Translations under genes and position numbers: made by a program | Assembly: GCF_001598295.1 (NCBI RefSeq) | Contig: NZ_BCYR01000002.1 | Span: 434,001 to 498,000 of the forward strand | Direction of reading: 5' to 3' | DNA: 64,000 nt | DNA from: Klebsiella ornithinolytica NBRC 105727 = ATCC 31898 | GTDB taxonomy: Bacteria; Pseudomonadota; Gammaproteobacteria; Enterobacterales; Enterobacteriaceae | Shown: piece by piece, positions 1 through 8,153 of the stretch | How the letters are laid out: the number at the start of each line of letters is the position of its first letter | Numbering within the stretch: position 1 is the stretch's first letter | The notes under the pieces: generated by a model | Database searches by the model: none | Seen by the model: only the letters and a program-made list of their open reading frames with translations | What the model was told of the DNA's origin: nothing

Positions 1-147
1 GTTGGCTTCAGCCAGGCCGTTACCCTGCAGCAGCGCCTTGAGGTCGCCGTAGCGATCGCCAAGACGACGACCTAAATCAATCATCCCTTCGGCTTTGACG
101 ATGCCGAAGCTGCGAATGTCCTGATAGATAAAGCTTGCGAGTTTCAT
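1..147 (-). CDS. Fumarylacetoacetate hydrolase family protein, N-terminal fragment cut by window edge
   Basis: Only the first 49 codons lie in the window, reading leftward from an ATG at 147. The peptide begins MKLASFIYQDIRSFGIV and continues with a D-L-G-R-R-L-G-D-R-Y segment, the style of the N-terminal region of FAA-hydrolase family proteins (Mg-dependent C-C hydrolases or decarboxylases of 2-oxo or dihydroxy acids). It starts 17 bases after the stop of the citrate-type transporter gene and on the same strand, so the two are probably co-transcribed and it may process the imported acid or a product of it. The catalytic domain is outside the window, so substrate is unknown. Confidence 0.6.
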   Translation of the reverse strand, partial: MKLASFIYQDIRSFGIVKAEGMIDLGRRLGDRYGDLKALLQGNGLAEAN

Positions 148-164
148 TGTTGTTTCCTGAAAAC

Positions 165-1526
165 TTAAACAAGGAAGTTGCCGAGAATCAGCAGCGAGAC
201 CGAGACATTAATTGCGCCGCCGATACGAGTGGCAATCTGGGCGAATGGCATCAGGCTCATACGATTGCCGGCGGTCAGAATCGCCACATCGCCGGTGCCG
301 CCCTGTCCGCTCTGGCAGCAGGAGACGATGGCGACATCAATCGGATGCATGCCAATCTTTTTGCCGACGAAGAAACCGGTCGCCACCAGCGCAGAGACGG
401 TGCTGATAATCACCAGCAGGTTGCTGACGGTGAAAGCAGCGACCAGTTCGTGCCACGGGGTGATCGCGACGCCAACGGCAAACAGGATGGGATAGGTCAC
501 AGAAGTCTGGAAGAATTTGTAGACCACCTGAGAACCTTCAAGGATGCGCGGGGAGACGCCGTTAAACAGTTTCACCAGCACCGCCATGAACAGCATGCCG
601 ACCGGTGCAGGCAGACCAATCAGCTTGTGGCCCAGCATCCCCAGCATATACAGCAGTACCGCCAGCAGCGCGCCGGAAGCGATGGTAGTAACGTCGACTT
701 TTCCAGAGAAGGCCGGCTGGGGGGCCGTTTCATCGGTATTCGCGCGGTTTGGCATCAGCTGGCCTTCACCGGTCAGGTGCGGATAGCGTTTGCCGAGTTG
801 GTTCAGACAGCCGGAGATGATAATGGCGGTGAGGCCGCCCAGCATCACCATCGGCAGGACGCGTCCCAGCGCCACGCCCTGATCCATATGCAGCAACGTC
901 GCATAGCCGATCGACAGCGGGATCGCCCCTTCACCCACGCCGCCCGCCATGATCGGCAGTATGATAAAGAAGAAGATCTGGAACGGTTCAAGACCGAGCG
1001 CCAGGCCCACGCTCATGCCGACGATCATGCCGACAATTTCACCGCACAGCATCGGGAAGAAGATGCGCAGGAAGCCCTGAATCAGCACGGTGCGGTTCAT
1101 GCTCATGATACTGCCGACAATAATGCAGCAGATGTAGAGATAGAGAATATTGGTGGATTTGTAGAATTTGGTGGTGGACTCCACCACCACATCCGGCAGC
1201 AGACCATAGTAGACCAGCGCCGAAGGGATGAACGTCGCGCAAATCGCCGCCGCGCCGAGCTTGCCGACAATCGGCAGACGCTTGCCGAATTCGCCGCAGG
1301 CAAAACCAAAAAACGCCAGCGTGGCAACCATCACCACGATATCGCTCGGTAACTTCCCCCCCAGACAATCGACGGCAATCAGCAGCCCGGCAAGAACAAA
1401 CAGCGGTAAAGGAATAATCCCCACTTTCCAGCTATCCATAATATGCCACCAGCGCTCTTTGAGCGAAGGTTTGTGAATATCAATTGGGTCCTGGGTAACA
1501 GAGAAAGAATCGTCAGTTGTGCTCAT
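165..1526 (-). CDS. citW: 2-hydroxycarboxylate transporter family protein, CitW-like citrate transporter
   Basis: This 453-residue, strongly hydrophobic inner-membrane protein belongs to the 2-hydroxycarboxylate transporter family (CitS, CimH, CitP). The two re-entrant loop signatures of the family are visible: PIMAGGVGEGAIPLS near the middle and a Q-S-G-Q-G-G-T-G-D segment near the C-terminus. It carries a soluble N-terminal stretch of about 30 residues. K. pneumoniae has two such citrate carriers, Na-dependent CitS and the citrate/acetate exchanger CitW. I assign CitW rather than CitS because the gene sits beside a divergent CitA/CitB-like regulator pair and not in the oxaloacetate decarboxylase/citrate lyase locus, and because the sequence differs from CitS as I recall it. 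Specificity for citrate versus malate is inferred. It is followed by the FAA-hydrolase gene 17 bases downstream. Confidence 0.75.
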   Translation of the reverse strand: MSTTDDSFSVTQDPIDIHKPSLKERWWHIMDSWKVGIIPLPLFVLAGLLIAVDCLGGKLPSDIVVMVATLAFFGFACGEFGKRLPIVGKLGAAAICATFIPSALVYYGLLPDVVVESTTKFYKSTNILYLYICCIIVGSIMSMNRTVLIQGFLRIFFPMLCGEIVGMIVGMSVGLALGLEPFQIFFFIILPIMAGGVGEGAIPLSIGYATLLHMDQGVALGRVLPMVMLGGLTAIIISGCLNQLGKRYPHLTGEGQLMPNRANTDETAPQPAFSGKVDVTTIASGALLAVLLYMLGMLGHKLIGLPAPVGMLFMAVLVKLFNGVSPRILEGSQVVYKFFQTSVTYPILFAVGVAITPWHELVAAFTVSNLLVIISTVSALVATGFFVGKKIGMHPIDVAIVSCCQSGQGGTGDVAILTAGNRMSLMPFAQIATRIGGAINVSVSLLILGNFLV

Positions 1527-1873
1527 TATTAAGCCCCTTGGTTATTTTGTGCAGGCAGCTTAATGTGCCAAAAGCAGACTTAATGTGAGGATCAGCATAT
1601 TAAAACCGAAACTTTAATGGATGCTATGGTTTTAATGGTTTCTTTTATTTAATGTGATTCACAGTTTATTTATTGGCGTGGTTTTTATGGTTTATTTTCT
1701 AAAACGAACAAACAAATAACATTTATTAACGTAAATTTAAGATCTGCTGCGGCAGCAATATTTTCCTTATGCAGAGCGCTTGTGCAAAGGATCACAAGTT
1801 TCCGGCAAAGCAGATGCCAGCCGGAAAAAAGATGATATATTAGCCACTTCCATTGATACCCAGCGTGATAGCG
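1527..1873. promoter_or_regulatory. Divergent control region between transporter and two-component genes
   Basis: This is about 350 bases of AT-rich DNA between the divergent citrate transporter and sensor kinase genes. It contains a short palindrome TGTGATTCACA near 1653-1663 and a better CRP-type site at 1781-1796, described separately. AT-only stretches around 1665-1740 would suit binding by a CitB-family regulator, but I cannot define operators by eye. No further gene is evident: the 61-codon frame at 1780-1965 overlaps the kinase start and looks random. Confidence 0.55.
1781..1796. promoter_or_regulatory. Putative CRP-cAMP binding site
   Basis: The sequence TGTGC-AAAGGA-TCACA matches the CRP consensus TGTGA-N6-TCACA at nine of ten conserved positions, with the correct six-base spacer. 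It lies about 80 bases before the sensor kinase ATG, a plausible activator position. Catabolite control of citrate fermentation genes is known in Klebsiella; its application here is inference. Confidence 0.5.
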
Positions 1874-3517
1874 ATGAAAGTGTCATTTCAAATAAAGCTG
1901 TTCATTTCACTGACGGCCTTTTTCTCAGTACTCTTCGTGCTGTTGGGAGGCTATTATTATATTGATGTCGAAAAACAGCTGTATATGGAAATGAGCACGC
2001 GGGCAAAAATACAAGCAGAAGAGATCGCCATCATCCCTGTATTACGGGAAAATGTCGCCAGAAAGGATATTAGCGCAATCACTCATTTCATGCATAAAAT
2101 AGCGGCACGCAGTGACGCCAGTTTTATTGTCGTCGGCGATAATCAGGGTCGTCATTTGTTTCATTCGGCGTTCGCCGACCGGGTCGGCACTCTGCTCGTG
2201 GGTGGTGATAACGAGGAGGTGCTGAAGGGCAAAACCACCACCACCATTCGCCAGGGAGGTCTGGGGATTTCGCTGCGCAGCAAAGCCCCGATATTCAGCG
2301 AGGACGGCCAGGTGGTGGGTATTGTCTCCGTGGGCTATCTCACCAGCTACCTCGACACCATTACCGTCAGTAAAGCCGTCAATATTCTGCTCGCTGCCGT
2401 TTTGCTGCTCGTGGCCCTGTTCGTGTTTTCGTGGTTTTTTACCCGCAGCATTAAGAAGCAGATTTTCTCGCTGGAGCCGCGTGAAATCGGTCTGCTGGTG
2501 CGCCAGCAAAAGGCGATGATGGAGTCGATCTACGAAGGGGTGATCGCTATCGATAACCATCTGCGGATCGAGGTGATCAACCAGGCGGCGCGGAAGCTGC
2601 TGGGCCTGAATCAGCCCGCCCGACAGCTGCGCGGACAGCCGATCGGCCAGGTGATCGCCCCCGTCCCCTTCTTCTCACCGCAAACGATGCTGCAACGGGA
2701 CACGCATGATGAGATCTGTCGGTTCAACGATCTGACGGTGATCGCCAGCCGCGTACGGATCATGCTGGAGGACTCGCTGCAGGGCTGGGTGATAACTTTC
2801 CGCGATCGCAATGAGATAGACACCCTCAGCGCTCAGCTCAGCCAGGTGAAACGCTACGTCGACAATCTGCGCATCATGCGCCATGAGCAGCTCAACCGCA
2901 TGACCACGCTCTCCGGCCTGCTGCATATGGGGCGCTATGAGGAAGCCATTCACTATATTCAGGCACAGTCAGAACACGCCCAGGAGCTGCTGGACTTTAT
3001 CTCGTCGCGCTTTCATTCGCCAACGCTGTGCGGTCTGCTGTTAGGCAAGGCCTCCCGCGCCCGCGAAAAAGGGGTGCAACTGAGCTTCGATCCGGCCTGC
3101 CGGATGGCGAGCCCCTTCGCACCGCTTGCCGAAGCAGAGCTGATTTCGATTATCGGCAACCTGCTGGATAACGCCATTGAAGCGACGCAGCGCGCGCCGT
3201 TGCCGCACGAGCCGGTAGAGGTGCTGATCAAGCTGAATGCGCAAGAGCTGATCGTCGAAGTGGCCGATCGGGGGGTTGGCATTACGCCGGCCTTGCGCGA
3301 GCGGATATTTGAGCGCGGCATCACCACCAAAACCTGCGGCGACCACGGCATCGGACTGTACCTGATCGACAGCTATGTCAGCCAGGCTGGCGGGACGATC
3401 GAGGTCGCCGACAATATACCCCGCGGCGCGATTTTTTCACTGTTTATTCCCGCCACGGGAAGCGCCTGGCGCCCGGAACAGGAACTGGAACTGGAAGAGA
3501 CCGACTATGCAACATGA
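1874..3517 (+). CDS. CitA/DcuS-family citrate-type sensor histidine kinase (CitY-like)
   Basis: A membrane sensor of 547 residues from this ATG. A first transmembrane helix lies at about residues 8-29, a periplasmic PAS-like domain at about 31-168, a second helix at about 170-190, a cytoplasmic PAS domain at about 212-310, then dimerisation and HATPase domains. The periplasmic domain keeps the S-L-R-S-K-A-P-I motif, corresponding to the citrate-contacting region of K. pneumoniae CitA. The phospho-acceptor is probably H337 (R-H-E-Q-L-N). The N box (NLLDNAIEA) and G boxes (DRGVGI, GIGLYLI) are intact. The frame could also start at a TTG at 1853; neither start has a clear ribosome site. It overlaps the regulator gene by 11 bases. 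Klebsiella is reported to have a second pair (CitYZ) near citW, which this probably is. Confidence 0.85.
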   Translation: MKVSFQIKLFISLTAFFSVLFVLLGGYYYIDVEKQLYMEMSTRAKIQAEEIAIIPVLRENVARKDISAITHFMHKIAARSDASFIVVGDNQGRHLFHSAFADRVGTLLVGGDNEEVLKGKTTTTIRQGGLGISLRSKAPIFSEDGQVVGIVSVGYLTSYLDTITVSKAVNILLAAVLLLVALFVFSWFFTRSIKKQIFSLEPREIGLLVRQQKAMMESIYEGVIAIDNHLRIEVINQAARKLLGLNQPARQLRGQPIGQVIAPVPFFSPQTMLQRDTHDEICRFNDLTVIASRVRIMLEDSLQGWVITFRDRNEIDTLSAQLSQVKRYVDNLRIMRHEQLNRMTTLSGLLHMGRYEEAIHYIQAQSEHAQELLDFISSRFHSPTLCGLLLGKASRAREKGVQLSFDPACRMASPFAPLAEAELISIIGNLLDNAIEATQRAPLPHEPVEVLIKLNAQELIVEVADRGVGITPALRERIFERGITTKTCGDHGIGLYLIDSYVSQAGGTIEVADNIPRGAIFSLFIPATGSAWRPEQELELEETDYAT

Positions 3518-4199
3518 ACTTATCGATGTACTGATCGTGGAAGACGAGCACGCGTTGGCGCTGCTGCATGCGGAGCTGATTGGCAAACATCCGGGCCTGC
3601 GGCTGGTGGGCATTGCGTCATCTCTGGCTGACGCGCAGACGCAAATTGAGAGTAAGCGACCGCAGCTGGTGCTGCTGGATAATTACCTGCCGGACGGGAA
3701 AGGGATTACGCTTATCGGCAATGCGATGCTGGCAGGTACCCACTGTTCGGTCATCTTTATCACCGCCGCCAGCGATATGGATACCTGTAGCCTGGCGATC
3801 CGCAACGGCGCGTTCGACTACATTCTCAAGCCGGTATCGTGGAAGCGTCTTAACCAGTCACTTGAGCGCTTTATGCAGTTCGCTGAACAACAGCGGGTGT
3901 GGAAGATTGTCGATCAGCAAAACGTGGACTCCCTGTATCAACTGCAGGCGAAAAATTACCGTCAGGATAACGGCAGCAAAGGCATAGAGGGGAATACGCT
4001 GGCGCGGGTACAAAATCTCTTTAGCCACCATACGCTGCACTGCTTTTCGGTGGACGAAGTCGCGAGCGCGACGGGACTGAGTAAAACCACCGCCCGCCGC
4101 TATCTGGAACACTGCGTGGAGAGCGGTTTTCTCAGCGTGGAGATGCAATACGGTAAAATTGGCCATCCGCGCAGAATGTACAGACATAGCGCGGGCTGA
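3507..4199 (+). CDS. CitB/DcuR-family response regulator (CitZ-like)
   Basis: A 230-residue two-component response regulator. The receiver domain (about residues 6-122) has the acidic pair E12/D13, the phospho-acceptor D58 in L-L-D-N-Y-L-P-D-G, and the conserved lysine K108 in I-L-K-P-V. The C-terminal domain contains a helix-turn-helix of the CitB/DcuR type (around V-A-S-A-T-G-L-S-K-T-T-A-R-R-Y-L). The frame is open upstream to 3375, but the ATG at 3507 is chosen because it places the receiver domain at the usual position and overlaps the kinase stop, as in translationally coupled pairs. It probably activates the divergent transporter operon in response to external citrate or a related acid. 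Confidence 0.88.
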   Translation: MQHELIDVLIVEDEHALALLHAELIGKHPGLRLVGIASSLADAQTQIESKRPQLVLLDNYLPDGKGITLIGNAMLAGTHCSVIFITAASDMDTCSLAIRNGAFDYILKPVSWKRLNQSLERFMQFAEQQRVWKIVDQQNVDSLYQLQAKNYRQDNGSKGIEGNTLARVQNLFSHHTLHCFSVDEVASATGLSKTTARRYLEHCVESGFLSVEMQYGKIGHPRRMYRHSAG

Positions 4200-4210
4200 G
4201 CCACCGCATT

Positions 4211-4238
4211 CCCTCTCCCGACACACTGCGGGAGAGGG
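4211..4238. terminator. Hairpin between convergent regulator and speC
   Basis: A near-perfect inverted repeat, CCCTCTCCCG paired with CGGGAGAGGG around a short loop, lies in the 46-base gap between two convergent genes. There is no long T-run on either side, so it may be a bidirectional but weak terminator. Confidence 0.5.
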
Positions 4239-4245
4239 TCCGGTA

Positions 4246-6402
4246 TTAAGAAAGGCGCATAGCCGCCTGGTTCAGGACATAGCCGTACAGCCGCTTGATG
4301 CCGTCAGAATCCGTCTCGCTATATACTCCCTGCAGCTCGGGTGAAAAACCGGGCAGCATGTTGACGCCCTCTTCCAGCGCCAGGAAATAGCGCAGCACCG
4401 CCCCGCCCCAGACTTCTCCCGGGACCACGCACAGCACGCCCGGCGGATACGGCAGCGCCCCTTCAGCGGCGACCCGGCCTTCGGCCTCGCTTAACCGCAC
4501 CAGCTCAACGTTGCCGCGAATAAACTCGCGGTTGGCATCCTGGGGGTTCATCACCACGCGCGGGAAGCTGTGCTTACGGAACATCTCTTTTTGCAGATCC
4601 TTCACGTCAAAGCTGACATACAGGTCATGCATCTCCTGGCACAGCTCGCGGAGGGTGTAATCGCGATAGCGAACCGGATATTTGTTATAGATAGTCGGCA
4701 GTACGTCGGCCAGCGGCGTGTCGGCTTCGATATGCTGTTCAAACTGCGCCAGCATCGCCACCAGGCGGGCCATTTTTTCCGCACTCTCGGCCGGGGTGAG
4801 CAGGAACAGGATCGAATTCAGGTCGCATTTCTCCGGCACAATGCCGTTCTCACGCAGGTAGTGCGCCAGAATGGTCGCCGGGATACCAAACCCGGTATAT
4901 TCGCCGCTTTCGGCATCAATGCCCGGGGTAGTCAGCAGCAATTTACACGGATCGACAAAGTACTGCTCGCTGGCATACCCGTCAAAACCGTGCCAGCGGG
5001 CGCCCGGTTCAAAGCTAAAGAAACGCCGCTCGCGGGCAATCGTCTCGGTAGGATAATCCTGCCACCGGCGACCCGCCACAACCGGCGGAATAAACGGCTG
5101 AATCATTTTGCAACTGGCGATAATCGCCTTGCGCGCTTCAATCCCCTGCACCACGCACTCCGCCCACAGCCGGCGGCCGCTCTCTCCTTCGTGGATTTTG
5201 GCGTTCACGTCCAGCGCCGCAAACAGCGGGTAAAACGGGCTGGTGGAAGCGTGTAGCATAAAGGCATTATTCAGCCGCTTATGCGGGCAGAATCGCGCCT
5301 GCCCTCGCAGGTGGTTATCTTTTTTGTGGATCTGCGACGTTTGCGAGAACCCCGCCTGCTGCTTATGCACCGACTGGGTAACAAAAATGCCCGGATCGTT
5401 TTCATTCAGATCCAGCAGCAGCGGCGAGCAGTCGGCCATCATCGGAATAAACTGTTCATAGCCGACCCACGCGGAATCAAACAGAATGTAGTCGCACAGG
5501 CCGCCAATTTTATCCACCACCTGACGGGCGTTGTAGACCGTCCCGTCGTAGGTGCCCAGCTGAATGACCGCCAGGCGGAACGGCCGTGGCGCATCGGCTT
5601 TTTCCGGCGCCACTTCCCGAATCAGATTACGCAGGTAGTGTTCATCAAAGCAGTGGTCATCGATACCGCCGATAAAGCCAAACGGATTTCGCGATGCTTC
5701 GAGATAGACCGGCGTGGCCCCCGCCTGAATCAGCGCGCCGTGGTGGTTAGATTTATGGTTGTTGCGGTCGAACAACACCAGGTCGCCGCGCGTCAGCAGC
5801 GCGTTGCTGACCACTTTATTCGCCGCCGAGGTGCCGTTGAGGACAAAATAGGTTTTGTCGGCATTGAAAACCTTCGCCGCGAACTTCTGCGCATGTTTCG
5901 CCGAGCCTTCGTGGATCAGCAGGTCCCCAAGCTTCACATCGGCATTGCACATATCGGCGCGGAAAACGTTCTCGCCAAAGAAGTCAAAAAACTGGCGGCC
6001 CGCCGGGTGTTTTTTAAAGAAAGCACCGTGCTGATGCCCCGGACAGGCAAAGGTGCTGTTGTCCATCTCGACGTACTGCGTCAGGGTATTGAAGAACGGC
6101 GGGAGCAGGTTCTCTTCATAGCTGCAGGCAGCGGCTTCCAGTTCGAGCCACTCCTGCTCCTTCCCGCCGATGATCGCCGTCACGCCGTCTGGCTTTGCCA
6201 TGTCGCTATCGGTCAGCAGATAGACCGGCAGGTTAAAGCCGCTGCGTTTAAGCAGAGAGAGGATGCCGCTGCGGCTGTCCGCTGCGGTAATGACGACTGC
6301 CGCCACATCGGTAAAATCAGTACTGTCCAGCGCCACCACGCGACGGTGGGTAGAGAGATGAGAGACCAGCGCGTGGCTGGCGGCAATGTGCATTGATTTC
6401 AT
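4246..6402 (-). CDS. speC: Ornithine decarboxylase, constitutive/biosynthetic
   Basis: A PLP-dependent decarboxylase of fold type I making putrescine from L-ornithine in the cytosol. From the ATG at 6402 (MKSMHIAAS) it has 718 residues and is closely similar along its length to E. coli SpeC (711 residues). The PLP lysine lies in T-Q-S-V-H-K-Q-Q-A-G-F-S-Q. The N-terminal flavodoxin-like wing domain and the C-terminal domain ending in G-E-V-W-G-G-A-V and the P-G-F-S-P-E-L-Q-G-V-Y segment are present. The frame is open a further 21 codons to 6465, but those do not match the family and cover an RNA hairpin, so 6402 is preferred. The C-terminus is about seven residues longer than in E. coli. It lies next to yqgA, as in E. 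coli. Confidence 0.97.
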   Translation of the reverse strand: MKSMHIAASHALVSHLSTHRRVVALDSTDFTDVAAVVITAADSRSGILSLLKRSGFNLPVYLLTDSDMAKPDGVTAIIGGKEQEWLELEAAACSYEENLLPPFFNTLTQYVEMDNSTFACPGHQHGAFFKKHPAGRQFFDFFGENVFRADMCNADVKLGDLLIHEGSAKHAQKFAAKVFNADKTYFVLNGTSAANKVVSNALLTRGDLVLFDRNNHKSNHHGALIQAGATPVYLEASRNPFGFIGGIDDHCFDEHYLRNLIREVAPEKADAPRPFRLAVIQLGTYDGTVYNARQVVDKIGGLCDYILFDSAWVGYEQFIPMMADCSPLLLDLNENDPGIFVTQSVHKQQAGFSQTSQIHKKDNHLRGQARFCPHKRLNNAFMLHASTSPFYPLFAALDVNAKIHEGESGRRLWAECVVQGIEARKAIIASCKMIQPFIPPVVAGRRWQDYPTETIARERRFFSFEPGARWHGFDGYASEQYFVDPCKLLLTTPGIDAESGEYTGFGIPATILAHYLRENGIVPEKCDLNSILFLLTPAESAEKMARLVAMLAQFEQHIEADTPLADVLPTIYNKYPVRYRDYTLRELCQEMHDLYVSFDVKDLQKEMFRKHSFPRVVMNPQDANREFIRGNVELVRLSEAEGRVAAEGALPYPPGVLCVVPGEVWGGAVLRYFLALEEGVNMLPGFSPELQGVYSETDSDGIKRLYGYVLNQAAMRLS

Positions 6403-6839
6403 TAGCGCGAATACCCGTTTCCGGAGAGTAAAAGGCTTCAGGCAAGGCGCTGATGCCTTGCCCAACGAAATGTCAGGGTCCGACTGGATTCCAGCTCCGA
6501 CCGCCAGACATCAGTAAAAGCAGACCGGGTCCGATCTTACTGTTGTCCTGCAGTGAGCATGCGCTGCCTTCACCGCATGGGGGGCAGGGAATCAGAATGC
6601 AGAGTAGCAAGATGAGGCGGCTTACGCATCTGCGCGCAGCGGCAATGCTGATGTACGGATGGGGTGATCATCGGCGGCCTCATCGTTGAAGAGAAGAAAA
6701 TTCGCGCAATAATGTCACCTTTGACATAGCTGCGCAAGATGAAATCGGTATGCAAACAGGCGACGGATTTGCAGGCCTTTACCCTGCTTTCGGGTCATAA
6801 TGATGCCGTTGTCAGGGATAATGAACAGGAGCACTGCTA
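6403..6839. promoter_or_regulatory. Long divergent region with speC leader hairpin
   Basis: This is 437 bases between speC and yqgA with no convincing gene; the small open frames here are not recognisable. On the speC side a perfect inverted repeat GGCAAGGC-GCTGAT-GCCTTGCC occupies 6441-6462, about 40-60 bases before the speC start codon and so probably within the mRNA leader. A TTGACA hexamer occurs at 6721-6726 but no well-spaced -10 box follows it. Promoters for both genes must lie here. Confidence 0.5.
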
Positions 6840-7553
6840 ATGGTGACAGGACCTTTTATTAATGCCGGCGCGGTCCTTTTAGGCGGCGTACTGGGCGCGC
6901 TGTTAAGCCAACGATTGCCGGAGCGGATTCGGACATCGATGACCTCTATTTTTGGTCTGGCCTCATTGGGGATTGGTATCCTGCTGGTCGTGAAATGCGC
7001 CAACCTGCCGGTGATGGTACTCTCCACGCTGGTCGGCACGCTGCTTGGCGAAGCCTGCAATATGGAAAAAGGCACCAATACTCTGGTCAGTAAGCTTCAG
7101 CAGTGGCTCACGCCAGCGGGCAAAAAAAAGGCGCAGTTGAATACGTCGTTTATTCAGAGCTATGTCGCCATTATTGTTCTGTTCTGCGCCAGCGGCACCG
7201 GGATTTTCGGCGCCATGCGTGAAGGGATGACCGGCGATGCCAGCATACTGATCGCCAAAGCCTTTCTCGACTTTTTCACCGCCACGATTTTCGCCTGCAC
7301 GCTGGGATTTGCCGTTTCAGCTATCTGCGTACCGATGCTGCTGATCCAGCTCACGCTGGCGGCCTGCGCATCGCTGATCATGCCGCTCACCACGCCGATG
7401 ATGATGGCCGACTTCAGCGCCGTCGGCGGCATGCTGCTGCTGGCGACCGGGCTGCGCATCTGCGGAATTAAGATGTTTGCGGTGGTTAACATGCTACCAG
7501 CCCTGCTTCTGGCGATGCCGATTTCAGCGGCCTGGACGTTTTTTTTCACCTGA
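6840..7553 (+). CDS. yqgA: DUF554 membrane protein YqgA
   Basis: A 237-residue inner-membrane protein with about six or seven hydrophobic segments and glycine-rich motifs (G-A-V-L-L-G-G-V-L-G-A-L, L-V-G-T-L-L-G-E) typical of the DUF554 family; E. coli YqgA has 235 residues. Function is not established; transport is the usual guess. Position between speC and tRNA-Phe is the same as in E. coli. The start ATG is preceded by AGGAGC at a suitable distance. Confidence 0.92.
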   Translation: MVTGPFINAGAVLLGGVLGALLSQRLPERIRTSMTSIFGLASLGIGILLVVKCANLPVMVLSTLVGTLLGEACNMEKGTNTLVSKLQQWLTPAGKKKAQLNTSFIQSYVAIIVLFCASGTGIFGAMREGMTGDASILIAKAFLDFFTATIFACTLGFAVSAICVPMLLIQLTLAACASLIMPLTTPMMMADFSAVGGMLLLATGLRICGIKMFAVVNMLPALLLAMPISAAWTFFFT

Positions 7554-7619
7554 AAACGGGTGCTTTTAATTCAAACTGGTGATAGATTGTGCAGTCTGCA
7601 TCGATTTAAATAAATTTCG

Positions 7620-7648
7620 TTGACGAAGCGAGGCGAATCGGTTTTAAT
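7620..7648 (+). promoter_or_regulatory. Sigma-70 promoter of tRNA-Phe with stringent discriminator
   Basis: TTGACG (7620-7625) and TTTAAT (7643-7648) are separated by exactly 17 bases and followed by GCGCCCC, a GC-rich discriminator typical of stable-RNA promoters under ppGpp control. The tRNA begins ten bases after the -10 hexamer. Confidence 0.8.
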
Positions 7649-7658
7649 GCGCCCCGTT

Positions 7659-7734
7659 GCCCGGATAGCTCAGTCGGTAGAGCAGGGGATTGAAAATCCC
7701 CGTGTCCTTGGTTCGATTCCGAGTCCGGGCACCA
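7659..7734 (+). tRNA. tRNA-Phe (GAA anticodon)
   Basis: A 76-base tRNA with encoded CCA end. The acceptor stem GCCCGGA pairs with TCCGGGC, the D-loop reads AGCTCAGTCGGTAGAGC, the anticodon stem-loop GGGGATTGAAAATCCCC carries anticodon GAA, and the T-arm contains GGTTCGATTCC. It corresponds to the pheV-type gene next to yqgA, a well-known integration site for genomic islands in enterobacteria. Confidence 0.98.
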
Positions 7735-8012
7735 CTTATTTAAAGAAACCAGCCTGAGGGCTGGTTTTTTGCTTTCTGCAATACGGACTCTCCATCGAAC
7801 TTCGTTCGATTATTCGCGGCACGCCGCTCACCCCTTCGGGGCCAGCGCGACAAGCGCGCTGTTCAACGCCTGCGGCGTGAGTCCGGGTCCGGGCACCACT
7901 TATTTAAAGAAACCAGCCTGAGGGCTGGTTTTTTGCTTTCTGCAAGACGGACTCTCCATCGAACTCCGTTCGATTATTCGCGGCACGCCGCTCACCCCTT
8001 CGGGGCCAGCGC
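7723..8012 (+). repeat. Direct repeat of tRNA-Phe 3' end with terminator and flank
   Basis: Bases 7723-7848 recur at 7887-8012 with a constant offset of 164 bases and only about two differences that I can see (positions near 7780 and 7803). The unit begins with GTCCGGGCACCA, the last 12 bases of tRNA-Phe, and includes the terminator and a GC-rich stretch with inverted repeats (TCGAA/TTCGA, GCGGCACGCCGC, CCCCTTCGGGG). The 38 bases between copies end in GAGTCCGG, echoing the tRNA again. A tRNA 3'-end repeat is what site-specific integration leaves, but the copies are almost adjacent and no integrase lies nearby. A tandem duplication is the alternative. Confidence 0.85.
7748..7770 (+). terminator. 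Rho-independent terminator of tRNA-Phe
   Basis: A hairpin with arms ACCAGCC and GGCTGGT around TGAG is followed by a run of six T, directly downstream of the tRNA. The same terminator occurs again near 7912-7934 inside the duplicated segment. Confidence 0.88.
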
Positions 8013-8153
8013 CGAATGGAGATATAACTAACATCGCGGTGTATTAATCAACGGAGAGCAAGTCAGGGGGATAGTCAGGCCATACCATACAAACCATCCC
8101 CCTCTGCCGGGAAAAGTCCGACAGGGCTGGTGATAGTCACCAACTGTCGGTTA

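Noticed and set aside
135..1352. 405-codon frame on the plus strand opposite the citrate transporter gene
   Set aside because: Antisense shadow of a clearly coding membrane-protein gene; the translation is His/Gln/Arg-rich without any family feature.
1653..1663. TGTGATTCACA palindrome upstream of the citrate transporter
   Set aside because: Looks like a CRP half-site pair but the spacing is too short for CRP; function undetermined.
5281..6396. 371-codon frame on the plus strand inside speC
   Set aside because: Antisense shadow of speC, which is strongly conserved over the same bases.
6721..6754. TTGACA hexamer as yqgA promoter
   Set aside because: No -10 hexamer at 16-18 bases; the nearest TATGCA is 22 bases away.
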